Origin: Anniella stebbinsi
Taxonomy: Eukaryota > Chordata > Lepidosauria > Squamata > Anniellidae
Reading direction: 5' to 3'
NCBI GenBank assembly: GCA_029215795.1
Contig: JARDYH010000005.1
Span: forward strand, 161,721,814-161,785,813
Length of the DNA: 64,000 nucleotides
Below the pieces are notes generated by a model that saw only the letters and a list, made by a program, of their open reading frames with translations, was not told the DNA's origin and did no database searches. The position numbers were made by a program, and so were the translations under genes. The stretch's first letter is position 1. Each line of letters begins with the position of its first letter. Of the stretch, positions 21,801 to 32,200 are shown one piece after another.

Positions 21801-22138
21801 CCTTGCAAATCATTTGGTCACCAGGGAAACCTGCAATGATTCTTAAATTCAAAGTTGAATGTGAGATTTAAAAGAATTCAGAAGCTTGTCATGATATCTC
21901 TTTGGGGACAGGCTCTTAGGAGCCCCCATAATTCATCAGTAGGTCCATCTTAGGGGGATTGCATCCTCATCTTTAACCAAAGTGCAATAAACTGTTAGGA
22001 TGCTGTCCCAAGGTGCACTGAGCTATCTGGAAATGTTTTATTTCTCTTGGGAATGTCCACCCTTTCACAGAAGTCTTAATATGCATGGGAGGTTCAACAT
22101 TATACAATTCCCATGATACTTCCAGACACTGCATTAAG
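18815..22138. other. 3.3 kb without a recognised gene
   Basis: Only short unrelated open frames on both strands, with no recognisable domain, splice-site series or conserved motif. An AATAAA at 20681-20686 and A/T-rich stretches have no matching coding exon. I see neither LINE reading frames nor hAT termini here, so this may be ordinary unique intergenic DNA or older repeats I cannot name. Confidence 0.5.
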
Positions 22139-22405
22139 TAGGGGTTTGCATCGGATCGGATCCAATCCACGATCCGAATCCGATCCGCCCCAAAATCGGA
22201 AAAATCCAATCCGATCTGATGAGGTCCGATCCGGATCGGACGCCATTTTGAATGCTTTTTCCCATAGCCAAGTATTGTTTTACAAAAACGCCTATAACTT
22301 TTTCATTTTTAAAGATAGAAGGATGAAACTTGGGCACATTGTAGACTGGTTAGGGATAGGTATCTGAGAGAAATTTCAGAAAGATTAAGTGCATGGAAAG
22401 AAGCA
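22139..22405. mobile_element. Left-end fragment of the foldback hAT-like family
   Basis: Starts TAGGGGTTTGCATCGGATCGG and then follows the left arm of the 12666-14957 element closely: GACGCCATTTT, 'ccatagccaagtattgtttt', 'aaagatagaaggatgaaac'. It stops after about 265 bp and no right end is present. Confidence 0.75.
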
Positions 22406-22419
22406 AATTCCATTTAAAT

Positions 22420-22739
22420 TAGGTTGACCATATGAAAAGGAGCACAGGGCTCCTGTTACTTTTAACAGTTGCATAGAAAAGGAATTTCAGCAGGTGTCCT
22501 TTGTATACATGCAGCACCTGGTGAAATTCCCTCTTCACTACAACAGTTAAAGCTGCAGGAGCCCTGTCCTCTTGACCAGATACAAAAGAGGGCAGGGCTC
22601 CTGCAGCTTTAACTGTTGTGATGAAGAGGGAATTTCACCAGGTTCTGCATGCATATAAAGGACACCAGCTGAAATTCCCTTCTCTACACAACTGTTAAAG
22701 ATACAGGAGCCCTGTCCTCCTTTTCATATGGTCATCCTA
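22420..22739. mobile_element. Palindromic hAT-like MITE
   Basis: Ends TAGGTTGACCATATG and CATATGGTCATCCTA. The interior is an inverted repeat carrying the family phrases 'cagggctcctg', 'ggaatttcagc', 'tggtgaaattccctcttca' and 'acagttaaagctgcagg'. About 320 bp. No target duplication is visible for this copy. Confidence 0.8.
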
Positions 22740-22899
22740 CCTTTGGTGGTTATTGGAAGTTCTGTTCCAACTGCCCTCATATGTTGTGGTGTGGTGCAGG
22801 GCTACTTGGGAGTGGGACTTTTCAGTAGTAGCCCCCTGTTGTGGAATTCTGTCCACAGAGAGGTCTGGCTGACACCTACTTTGCTTGAGTTGTTTGTGC

Positions 22900-23152
22900 C
22901 CACCTGCTTCCAGAGTGCAAAGGAAGAGGTGGGTCTCTAGCTGGTGCTAGAAGATAGCAATTCATTGTTTTAATAATGCATTTTGACCCATAGACCTTCC
23001 TCTCCAATTTGCTTTGAGATAATTGGCATGATGTATATTTTGTAACAATTGCTGATACTTATTCATCCTTCTTAAATATGTTTTAAGTATGACTGCTTTC
23101 TGGATGTTGGTGTGGATTTATTTTGGTAGGCCCAGTTTCTGAAGGTTTTCTG

Positions 23153-23187
<35 letters not shown>

Positions 23188-24040
23188 GCTGGTGACTGAT
23201 GTGATTAACTGAATAATTGTAACCTTTTCCTGCTGCACAGTTCTTTAATTTCCATAGCCATTTTTCCTCTCTTTTCCTATTCCTTTTCTGCAACATTTTT
23301 GCCATTAGGTATTGCTAAATCAATGAGGTAGGTGTGTTTTTCTTTTTTATTACTGTAATGTCTGGTCGATAACAAAGTATTGTATTTTCCCAAAATTGTT
23401 CTGTCCCAGCAAGATAACATGTGAGTGCATAGTGTGGCTTGTCTTGGCTTGTCTGAGTGTGTCTGGATCTCCTAGGCTCTAAAAGCATCTTTCTGGAGAG
23501 CACCTGCTGCTTGCATGATCCATGAGGCCAGGTTCTCATGAGTGCATAGTTCTTCTTGACAGGAGGGCCTTGCACTTGCTAGAGTAAGCTGAACATATGT
23601 GAAGTGGCTGCAATCCTATATTCATTTATCTGGGAGTAAGCTTTATTGAAATCAATGGGACTTGTTTCTGAGGTTTCTTTGGGCAGTTTTCTTTGGGTCC
23701 CTGATTGAGATTTCTGTTCTCTGCACACTGAAACAGTGTAAATTCAGGAGATATTTGTCTAGCATTGTGATAATGGGCATCTGTTCTGGCCTTTCTTTCT
23801 ATTGCTACTGACCATGGTCTTGTTTACATGGCTAATGAACCAGAGATATAATGACACATTGTTAGATTAGTTTCTCATTGATAAATCAGAAGTTGAAACA
23901 AGCTAAGAGGTGCTAGTGAGAAGTGACAACAGCAACAACAACAACCCTTTAGTCCATTTTATTCCATGGCTAATGCTTGCAGGGTAATAGTATTTTATAC
24001 TCTTTCTTAATGCTAGGTTGCTAGTTTGTTGTACTAGCTT
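22900..24040. repeat. Left arm of an inverted duplication around the Ly6-like gene
   Basis: Read as reverse complement it aligns colinearly with 36290-38530. Shared phrases include 'gctggtgctagaagatag', 'atgcattttgaccca', 'gtaacaattgctgata', 'ggatgttggtgtggat', 'gcaacatttttgccattagg', 'atcttgctgggac', 'gggtccctgattg' and 'ccatggctaatg'. This arm lacks the MITE and the L2 fragment present in the other arm, so it shows their pre-integration state. It contains a (TG)n tract at 23155-23186. No gene is supported in it. Confidence 0.7.
23155..23186. repeat. (TG)n microsatellite
   Basis: About 16 GT/TG units. Confidence 0.9.
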
Positions 24041-24369
24041 TTTCTGTACTTGTCAACTGCTTCATTTGTTCAGTGGTAGCAGTATGCTGAAGCTGTGAGT
24101 ATGAATATGAGAAAGGTGATGGGGAAAGAGTGTTAAATGTTAGGAAAGGTGAGACTATGGTCATCCAATGAAGGATTTGCAGTCAGAAAAGATATTTGAG
24201 GGAAAGGGAGACTGTATGACACAAAGTATAGCAAAATCTTTAAAGTACAGCAAAAGCTACAAAAGTAGAAGGTAATTTCAAATACATTGAATGTCTCAGT
24301 GATTTTAACATTAAGATGTTATGTAGAACAGGTTTGCCTTAATTGTGTGCTGTGAAATCAGAAATGTGA

Positions 24370-24484
24370 CCAAGGCCATCTTTGGGTGGACATGTCCCTT
24401 TGGGAGCCGGCCATGTTGGTGGGCATGCCCCCTTGGGGCGGCCATGTTGTCCTCCTTTTTGGTTTCCAAAATATGGTCACCCTA
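24370..24484. mobile_element. hAT-like MITE end fragment
   Basis: Ends ATATGGTCACCCTA (24471-24484), the reverse complement of the TAGGGTGACCATAT terminus. Directly abuts L2 sequence that begins at 24485. The body has repeated GGCCATGTTG phrases. The other end is not clear. Confidence 0.5.
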
Positions 24485-25960
24485 GTCACCGCAGAGAAGG
24501 CCCTCTCTCTTGTTGCCGACCTCCGACCTTCCCTCGGAGGAGGCACTCGGAGGAGGGCCTTAGATGTTGAACGTAGTGTTTGGGTAGGTTCATGTCGGGA
24601 AAGGCGTTCCATCAGGTATTGTGGTCCCAAGCCGTGTAAGGGTTTATAGGTTAAAACCAGCACCTTGAACCGGGATCGGAAACAAGCGGGCCAGAGTAGA
24701 TCTTATATGTTCGAACCTACTGGATCCAGTTATCAATCTGGCCGCTGCATTTTGCAAAAGCTGCAGCTTCCAAACCACCTTCAAAGGCAGCCCCACGTAG
24801 AGTGCATTGCAGTAATCTAACTTGGAGGTTACCAGAGCATGGACAACTGAAGCCAGGTTATCCCTGTCCAGATAGGGACGTAGCTGGGCCACCAACCGAA
24901 GTTCGTAGAAGGCACTCCGTGCCACTGAGGCCACCTGCGCCTCAAGTGACAGAGATGGTTCTAGGAGAACCCCCAAGCTATGAACCCGCTCCTTCAAGGG
25001 GAGTGCAACCCCATCCAGAACAGGTTGAACACCCTCCATCCGGTCAGCGGAACCACCCACTAACAGCGTCTCAATCTTGTCTGGATTGAGTTTCAGTTTA
25101 TTAGCCCTCATCCAGTCCATTGTCGCAGCCAGGCACTGGTTCAGCACATCCACAGCCTCACCTGATGAAAGTGAAAAGGAGAAATAGAGCTGCGTGTCAT
25201 CAGCGTACTGATGACAACGCACTCCAAAACTCCGGATGACTGCACTCAACGGTTTCATGTAGATGTTGAACAGCATGGGGGACAAAACTGACCCCTGCGG
25301 AACCCCATACTGGAGAATCCATGGGGCCAAGCAGTGTTCCCCAAGCACCACCTTCTGGAGCCAACCCCCCAAGTAGGAGCGGAACCACTGCAATGCAGTG
25401 CCTCCCACTCCCAACTCAGCCAGTCGTCCCAGAAGGATAACATGGTTGATGGTATCGAAAGCCACTGAGAGATCAAGGACAATCAACAGAGTCACACTCC
25501 CCCTGTCTTTCTCCCGACATAGGTCATCATACAGGGAGACCAAGGCTGTTTCCATACCAAAACCAGGCCTGAAACCCGACTGAAATGGATCCAGATAATC
25601 AGTCTCATCCAAGAGTGCCTGGAGTTGGCTCGCAACCACCTGCTCCAGGACCTTTGTCACCTCTGCCCACAGATTTGCTTGTTTGGAACTGAAAACAGCA
25701 TCGAGGGTGTGACCTGCTGAATGTGTAGGTCCAGAGACCAATTGGGATAAGCCCATGTTTGTCATGGATGCCATGAACTCCCGAGCTGCACCTGACAAGC
25801 CTGTCTCGAATGGGATGTTGAAGTCTCCCAGGACCAAAAGCCTGGGCAAATCCAACACCAGCTCTGAGACCAGTTCAGGTGGTTCATGCACAGGTGAATC
25901 CCAGAGTTTGCAGAAGAAGTAAAAACAATAATTAGAAAAAACCCAACACAATCACATTGA
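24485..25960 (-). mobile_element. L2-type LINE copy, truncated at both ends
   Basis: The minus strand carries one long open frame (25951-24644) followed by further C-terminal coding sequence in another frame (down to about 24487). The RT core motif YADDTQLY and the 'LGVLLEPSLSL', 'LRPYL' and 'LDYCNALYVGLP' segments are characteristic of L2-group LINEs. The 3' tail is missing because a hAT-like end abuts at 24484. The C-terminal part matches the fragment at 1512-1947. Confidence 0.85.
24644..25951 (-). pseudogene. L2 endonuclease-RT reading frame, 435 codons, internally deleted
   Basis: The frame is uninterrupted for 435 codons. Residues about 38-95 are the end of the AP endonuclease ('LLVLGDFNIPF', the GDFN motif, and 'SGPTHSAGHTLDAVF'). 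From about residue 100 it is reverse transcriptase: 'QSGFRPGFGMETAL' (about 124-137), 'LIVLDLSVAFDTINH' (motif A with catalytic Asp, about 156-170), 'GVPQGSVLSPMLF' (motif B, about 216-228), YADD at 249-252 (motif C), and the thumb to about 430. The region between endonuclease and RT fingers is missing while the frame is kept, so the copy has a clean internal deletion. Lack of stops points to a recent insertion. Confidence 0.85.
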
Positions 25961-26242
25961 CACGGGTAGGGGGGGGAACCAAATCAGACCTATGAGGACT
26001 GTGCATGCGCGGTAGCCTCACAATTCTAACTGACTGGTGAAAAACAGAAAAGGGTGTGTAACCTGGAAGGAGGCATGGCTGAGTGCCTGGGAGATAAATC
26101 TACAACACTCCATCCCACTTGTCATCATGATAATTTCAAAAACTAAATTAAACAATTTTATGACCCTGTGAATAATTATTTATATGTCCAAATCTCCGTC
26201 TCTGTTTCCAGTAAGAGGGCGTTTATTTTCCCATGTCTTCAC

Positions 26243-26310
26243 CTCATTGGCTATTCCTTGTGATTTGAACATATATAAATTCTCACCGCTTCACTGTCTT
26301 GGAGAAGGGT
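26243..26310 (+). promoter_or_regulatory. Probable core promoter of the Ly6/three-finger gene
   Basis: TATATAAA lies at about 26273-26280, about 105 bp before the start codon. An ATTGG (inverted CCAAT box) lies about 30 bp upstream of it (about 26245-26250). Transcription would be expected to begin near 26305, giving a 5' UTR of about 75 nt. A compact TATA-driven promoter like this is usual for secreted three-finger genes. Start site inferred, not seen. Confidence 0.6.
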
Positions 26311-26379
26311 CTGATTCAGAGAGTCATTCTGCCTGACCCACTCACCATTTTGCCAATTACTCTGACAACATTGACCAAG

Positions 26380-26431
26380 ATGAGAAAGATCCTTCTGATT
26401 GCTTTGGTCCTCCTTTTCTCCTGCTATCAAG
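26380..26431 (+). CDS. Exon 1 of the Ly6/three-finger gene (signal peptide)
   Basis: Seventeen codons plus one base. Two basic residues, then an Ile/Leu/Val/Phe-rich core typical of a signal peptide. The donor site is G|GTAAGT at 26432, a near-perfect consensus. The start codon context (ACCAAG before ATG) is acceptable, and the frame is closed by stops upstream. Confidence 0.85.
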
Positions 26432-28500
26432 GTAAGTCTTGTCATGAGGGAGAGAGCTGAGAGTGGGAGTTATGTATTTTATACGAATGGTCATGTTTAT
26501 TTATGTGCCATTAGCATGTTGCAGGTATTCTGGAAACTGCTTAATGGCTTGAGTCAATACAAACAGAGTCAACACTAGTAGAGAAAATGGGAGGAAATCT
26601 ACTGAGGCTGAACTGGAAAACACATTGATCATCCAGCTTGAAATGGAATTCTCCTATACCCCTACAAAAACGCTTTCTCTCACACAGTCACTAGCATCTT
26701 TACCTCCCCCCCACCCGGTTTTTTGTGAGGGAATGAAATAAAAGGCTTTTTCTATGGAATGGACCTTTCATCACCCGGTGCACTACTGAGAGGCAGGCCG
26801 TGAAGCCTGTTTCTCAGTAGAAGGGACCAGCGGATGGCAGTGGATGGCCCCGGCCGGTAAGTGGGGACCTCCCCCTCCTTCCCCCTGCCCCCATTCGTGC
26901 TCCTTACCTGCCAGAGCCATCCACTGCTGTCTGCTAGTCTATTGTGAAACAGGCTTCATGGCCTGTCTCTCAGTAGTGTGCTGGGTGATGCCACTTACCT
27001 GCGGGGTCATCCACCGGCTTCACCTGCGTAGATCTACTGAGGACTAGGCTTCATGGCCAATCCTTAGTAGATCTGTGCAGGTGAAGGCGGCGGATGGCCC
27101 TTCAGGTAAGGAGGATCGCCGGGGGTGGGCTTACATGCCGGGGGCCCTCCACTGCCATCCGCTGCTGCCCAGGCAGCAGCGGATGGCAGCGGACGGGCCT
27201 GCAGGTAAGGAGGATCGTGAGGGGGAGGGGGCTCCCACTTACCCGCCGGGGTCATCTGCTGCCATCCACTGGTGCCTGCGGGTGCCAGCGGACAGCAGCA
27301 GAAGGCCCCTACAGGTAAGAAGCGCAACGGGGGAGGGACAGGGAGGGGGAAGTTAGGCCCCAACTCACCCCCCTGCCGCCATTTTCCCCCATAGACTTGC
27401 ATTGGGGCAAAGCTTTCTTTCCCCCAATGCAAGTCTATGGGGAAAAATGGCGGCCGATCCGAAAATTGGACTTCATATTTTTGGATCAGGATTGGGTCTG
27501 ATCCGATCCTGGGGACCTCCGATTTTGTTCCGATCTGATCCGGAACAAAATTGGAGGTCCCGATCCGGTCCCGATCTGATCTGGGGCTCCATGCACATCC
27601 CTATAAATAACCCACCACTGCAAAAAAATGATCCCCTACCCAACCAGAAATGAACAGATGAGATCAGCAACCACCAGCAGGAAAAAAACAACATAAAAAA
27701 TAGCAGTAAGATCATATCAGGATTAGGATGATGAGGATGTTGATATTCTTGAAACTGTCTCTGAACACTGAGGAGGCAGGGAAGTTGGAACCTGGGTCAG
27801 GTGAGGTCTAGATCATTCCTGACCAGATCAAATCATTCCAGAGCGATCTGGATCGATCCGGAGATCCAGGGCCCATTGCCCTTCCAGGTCTCTGGGTGCC
27901 AGCTGCTGAGCCGGTTCCCAGGAATACCTGGCTGGTGGTGAGTCCATTGGACTCATTGCCCTCCCCCCACTCTCTTTGCTTACCTGCTGCCTCTTCGCCA
28001 CTGCCTCCATCTGCTGCCGCCTTTCGCTGCTATCACTGCTTCCTCTCTACTGAGAACCAGGCCTCGAAGCCTGATTCTCAGTAGAGAGGAAGCAGCGGCA
28101 GTTGCTGATGGTGGTGGTGACAAGGAGGCAGCAGATAAGTCAGGGAGAGTGGAGGAGGGCAATGAGTCCTTTCCCCCCATAGACTTGCAAGTCTATGGTG
28201 AAAAGGAGGGTCTCCAGATCTCAATCCGGAGACTTGGATCTGGATCTGAATCCAGTTCCAGACCAGATCAGGGGAGGTCTGATCTGGTCCAGATAGGATC
28301 GGGCACTATCCGGATCGTCTGGATCATCCGGATCCAGACTGGATCGGGGGGGCTGTGCACAGCCCTAATGGAAACCTCTTATAGACTATGTGATGGGACA
28401 AGAAAAAAATGATCTATTTGGCTGTGGATTCAACAAATAAGAAGAAATGGTTAAAATAACCTAAAGTGGGGAAACTAGTTTACTGTTTAAATGCAAGAGA

Positions 28501-28549
<49 letters not shown>

Positions 28550-29151
28550 CCTTACCTGCCTCTCCATTTGGATCGAGGCGGGGAACAGCAGTAAATATAA
28601 AAATATGATAAAATACATAAAACTGATTAAAAACATGGTACACATTATTAAAATAGCAATAAAACATCCTAAAAACATCCTAAAATTCCACTGGTTATGC
28701 CTGCCGGAAGGATCAAATACCTTTGACGGGGAGAAAATCAGAAATTTATTGTAACTCATTTGATTGTTTTTTATGTGTGTATTGGTTAAGTGTTGGTCAT
28801 TGTCACTATTTGGTTATGTAGACTGTGTTTTTTTAGCTTGTTGATGTCATGAAAATAAAAAGTTTAAACTAGATAACAGATATAAGGTGAGGCTGATGAG
28901 CTCCAAATCAATCTGAGGAGGATCAGAGCGATCTGAAGCGATTCGGCACGATTCAGCGATCTGGCGCGTTTTCAAGTGCAGGCCTATATAGAATTGTTGT
29001 ATATATTCCATCATTTGGCACACACATGGACATAATGAATGCCAATGTATATTCTATCATTATCATAATAAGTATCAAGCTGCTGCATCACACATTGAAA
29101 AGCATTTATATTAAGGATTGAATCCACCCATACCAAACTCTCTCTCTCTCC

Positions 29152-29194
<43 letters not shown>

Positions 29195-29241
29195 CACATA
29201 CATACACACACACACACACATGAATTTCTCAATCTGCAAAT

Positions 29242-29273
<32 letters not shown>

Positions 29274-32200
29274 GCCCAAATACATTTTTACACAGATTTA
29301 AATGCATTCCCTGTCAGTCAAAACACCATGAAAAGATGTTTAAATGAATTTATTGGGCTCTGATGGGAAAGGATTTTGTTAAATCAAAATAAATAAATAC
29401 ATAACCCACTACTGCAGAAAAATGATCCCCTACCCAACCAGAAATGAACAGATGAGATCAGCAACAACCAATAGCAGCAGCAGCAACAGCAGCAGCAGTA
29501 GCTGCAAACACACACACACATTAAAAATAGCAGTAAGATCATATCAGGATTAGGATGATGAGGATGTTGATAGTCTTGAAACTGTCTCTGAACACTAAGG
29601 AGGCAGGGAAGCTGGAAGCAGAGTCAAGCCCTAAAATGGGGGGAAAACCAATTGGGAAGAGACAAGTTGGAAGGGGAAATAGGATCAATAAGGTGGGAGG
29701 CTAAACAGGACAGAGAAATGAGAAACAACGGAAAACAAGAGGGAGCATATGTTCAAGACAAATAGGCCCCCTCCACAAGGATGCGCTTTTGCACCCGGTT
29801 CGGGGATTATGCGCATTTTCACGGAGGCGCATTTACGCCTAATCCCTCTGCACGGGAGGCGGCGAGAGGCGGCGAAGCGCATTAACTGATGTCCAAAAAG
29901 CGCTTTAGAAGACATTAATGCGCATAATCGCTTGTTCACACGGCGAAAATGCGCTTTAACGGCCGGAGAAAAATAAAAGTCGCTATTTAACGCGCATTCG
30001 AAAATGCGCATTATCGGGGAGATAACGCGCCTGTACGCCCGTTTTGCGCTCCGCTGGTGTGGAGGTAAAATTTATAATGAGCCTTCAAGGCTCATTAAAC
30101 GTCTCGTGTGGAGGAGGCTATAGTCAGGAATGACATAAGAGAGACGAAGATGGGGTGGGGGATCCATTTCTTCTTGTTCTTGCTAGCTGGTTCTGAATTT
30201 CTTTGGGACATGGAGTTCCAGCCTGCAGCCTAGTTTGGCTGGTGCTCTAAAGTCAAACTCTACATATGCACATATTGTCTCTTGAAAAAGGAGCTCTTTC
30301 CCAAGTCCCCACTGTCCCCCTGCTCCATCAGGAAGTCCACCTTCTCACCCCCAGTGGCATCAGCTGCTTTTGTTCCTCATCCTCTTCCTCATCTCTGCCT
30401 GTCAACTGTTTGTTTAATAGGCAGAGAGCCAGGAACCAAGTAGGCAGAGGCATCTGCTCCTCCCTTTCACCACCACCACCACCACCATGGTTCAGTTGCC
30501 TCTTGCTCTGGTGAAGGGAAACAGGTTGCAATGCTGAAGCATAGAGTCACCTCCAGGGGGTCCTTGTCAGTGCACCCCTGATGGGATGCAGTCCCCAGAG
30601 ATATATCCAATGAAGCCTATCCTTGACGCTGCCCCTGTCTCTCCCACTAGGCAACTGCCTTTCCTCATGCACACCTAGCAACAGGTGATAACAAAATGTT
30701 CTTAAGTCAACTTTTGTCTTTCTCAGCTAAAGGTCTCAGGTGTTACGCACAACCTTCTGTACCTATTGAACCAAGGAAAATAACAGTTCATCGTGGGTAC
30801 ATCTGTGGGTCAATATACACTCAGAATATCCGTTCAGGTTTGTATTATTTGGTAGGGTTGTCATGTGTGAGACTGGGTCCATAAGGGCAGTAACACCCCC
30901 CCCCCCGCATCCACCCCTCACAGACCCAGTCGAGAACCCCAGCAGCGAGAGTGGACAATAAGGATGTGCTTTCTGCTCTGGAACGATCTGGTAACCATGA
31001 ACATTTGCAGAGGATTCGATCTTCCAGAGCAGAGATTGGCCACTTCTAAACCCACTAAATAATTTGCAAGTGGAAACGTGCCCAATAAGCGCTTCTAACA
31101 TCTCTGAAATTATCATACCCCTTCTGTGCGTGTAGTGTATCTATTTGAAAACCTCCCACTAAGGACCATGGGGTGACGGGGTGGGGTCGTTTTGATCATA
31201 GATATTGACATCTGTGAATAACCAGTTCGAAATTGCCGCAGCGCTCTCCCTCTCTGTTCTGTTCTCCTCCAATCACAGTGTTTGCGGGAGAGAATGCCAA
31301 TTTGTCCTTGGCTTCCGTGCTCATTGTGGTTTCTTAGCTTTGGACAAAGAGTGCAAAATGAGATTAGAGGGCATTTGTTTGCAAAGTGAGATTTAGAGAA
31401 GGAGAGGAAGGGGGGTGAGAGTGAGATCTACAAATTCTTCTACACCTGACTCAGGCAGGCTCTTTATTATTTCAGTTAGACTATTATTTGTATTGGCTAG
31501 CTGGGCTTCTATTGCAGGGGTTGGGGGCTCATCATCGTTGTCATCTTCCTCCTCCAAGCCGCATAGCGTAGCCTCCTATGGGGAAACTGTAGTGGCCGTG
31601 ACTCGACTCGCTCCATTGTACCTGACTGACAGTGGGGGAGGGGTGCCTCCTCCTCCTCCTCCTGCAAGCCTCCTGTCCTCTCTGAGGCTGGGCAAGCTGT
31701 GTGCTGCTGTTGTGGCATTCATTCATGTGTTTACTTAATTAGTATTGCGCTAAGCGCTTTCCCATTGCTTTGTTTCCCTCTCCCTCGCCATACAGATCCA
31801 AGACACAAGAGGTGCTGAGAAAGGACATTTGAGCTCAGAATTTAAAACTTCCCAATAAATCATTGCATAAAGCAATTGGCTCCAAAATTGGCATACCTAA
31901 AGCACCCTTTAAAGCTGTTACAGTGTCAATTTTCATTTGTTTATGTTTAAAACTGAGGGAACTGTGAGCATTTCTGTTGATTTCCATTGACATGAATATA
32001 CCGGTTACCCGAAATGCTGAATGAGCAACATGCAAACATATGGAGTTGATGCTATGCTTGCAAGCAGTACTACCTTTCCATGCATTAATCTCAATTTAGC
32101 ATACATTCAAGGCACGTTTCACCTAAGACTTCTGCACAAACCATAACTAGGAATCAGTAGGAATACACAGCAGCCATTGGTGTGAAAGAGGGAAATGCAT

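Noticed and set aside
22420..22739. tRNA-derived SINE
   Set aside because: No A/B box promoter and no A-rich tail. The inverted arms and the 8-bp TSDs of sister copies point to a DNA-transposon MITE.
28491..28754. Ile- or Tyr-run open frames at the (AAT)n tract
   Set aside because: Translations of a microsatellite forming an L2-type tail.
31415..31738. 107-codon plus-strand frame in intron 2 with hydrophobic start
   Set aside because: Serine and proline runs come from simple sequence, there is an equally long frame on the other strand, and no homology or splice context is recognised.
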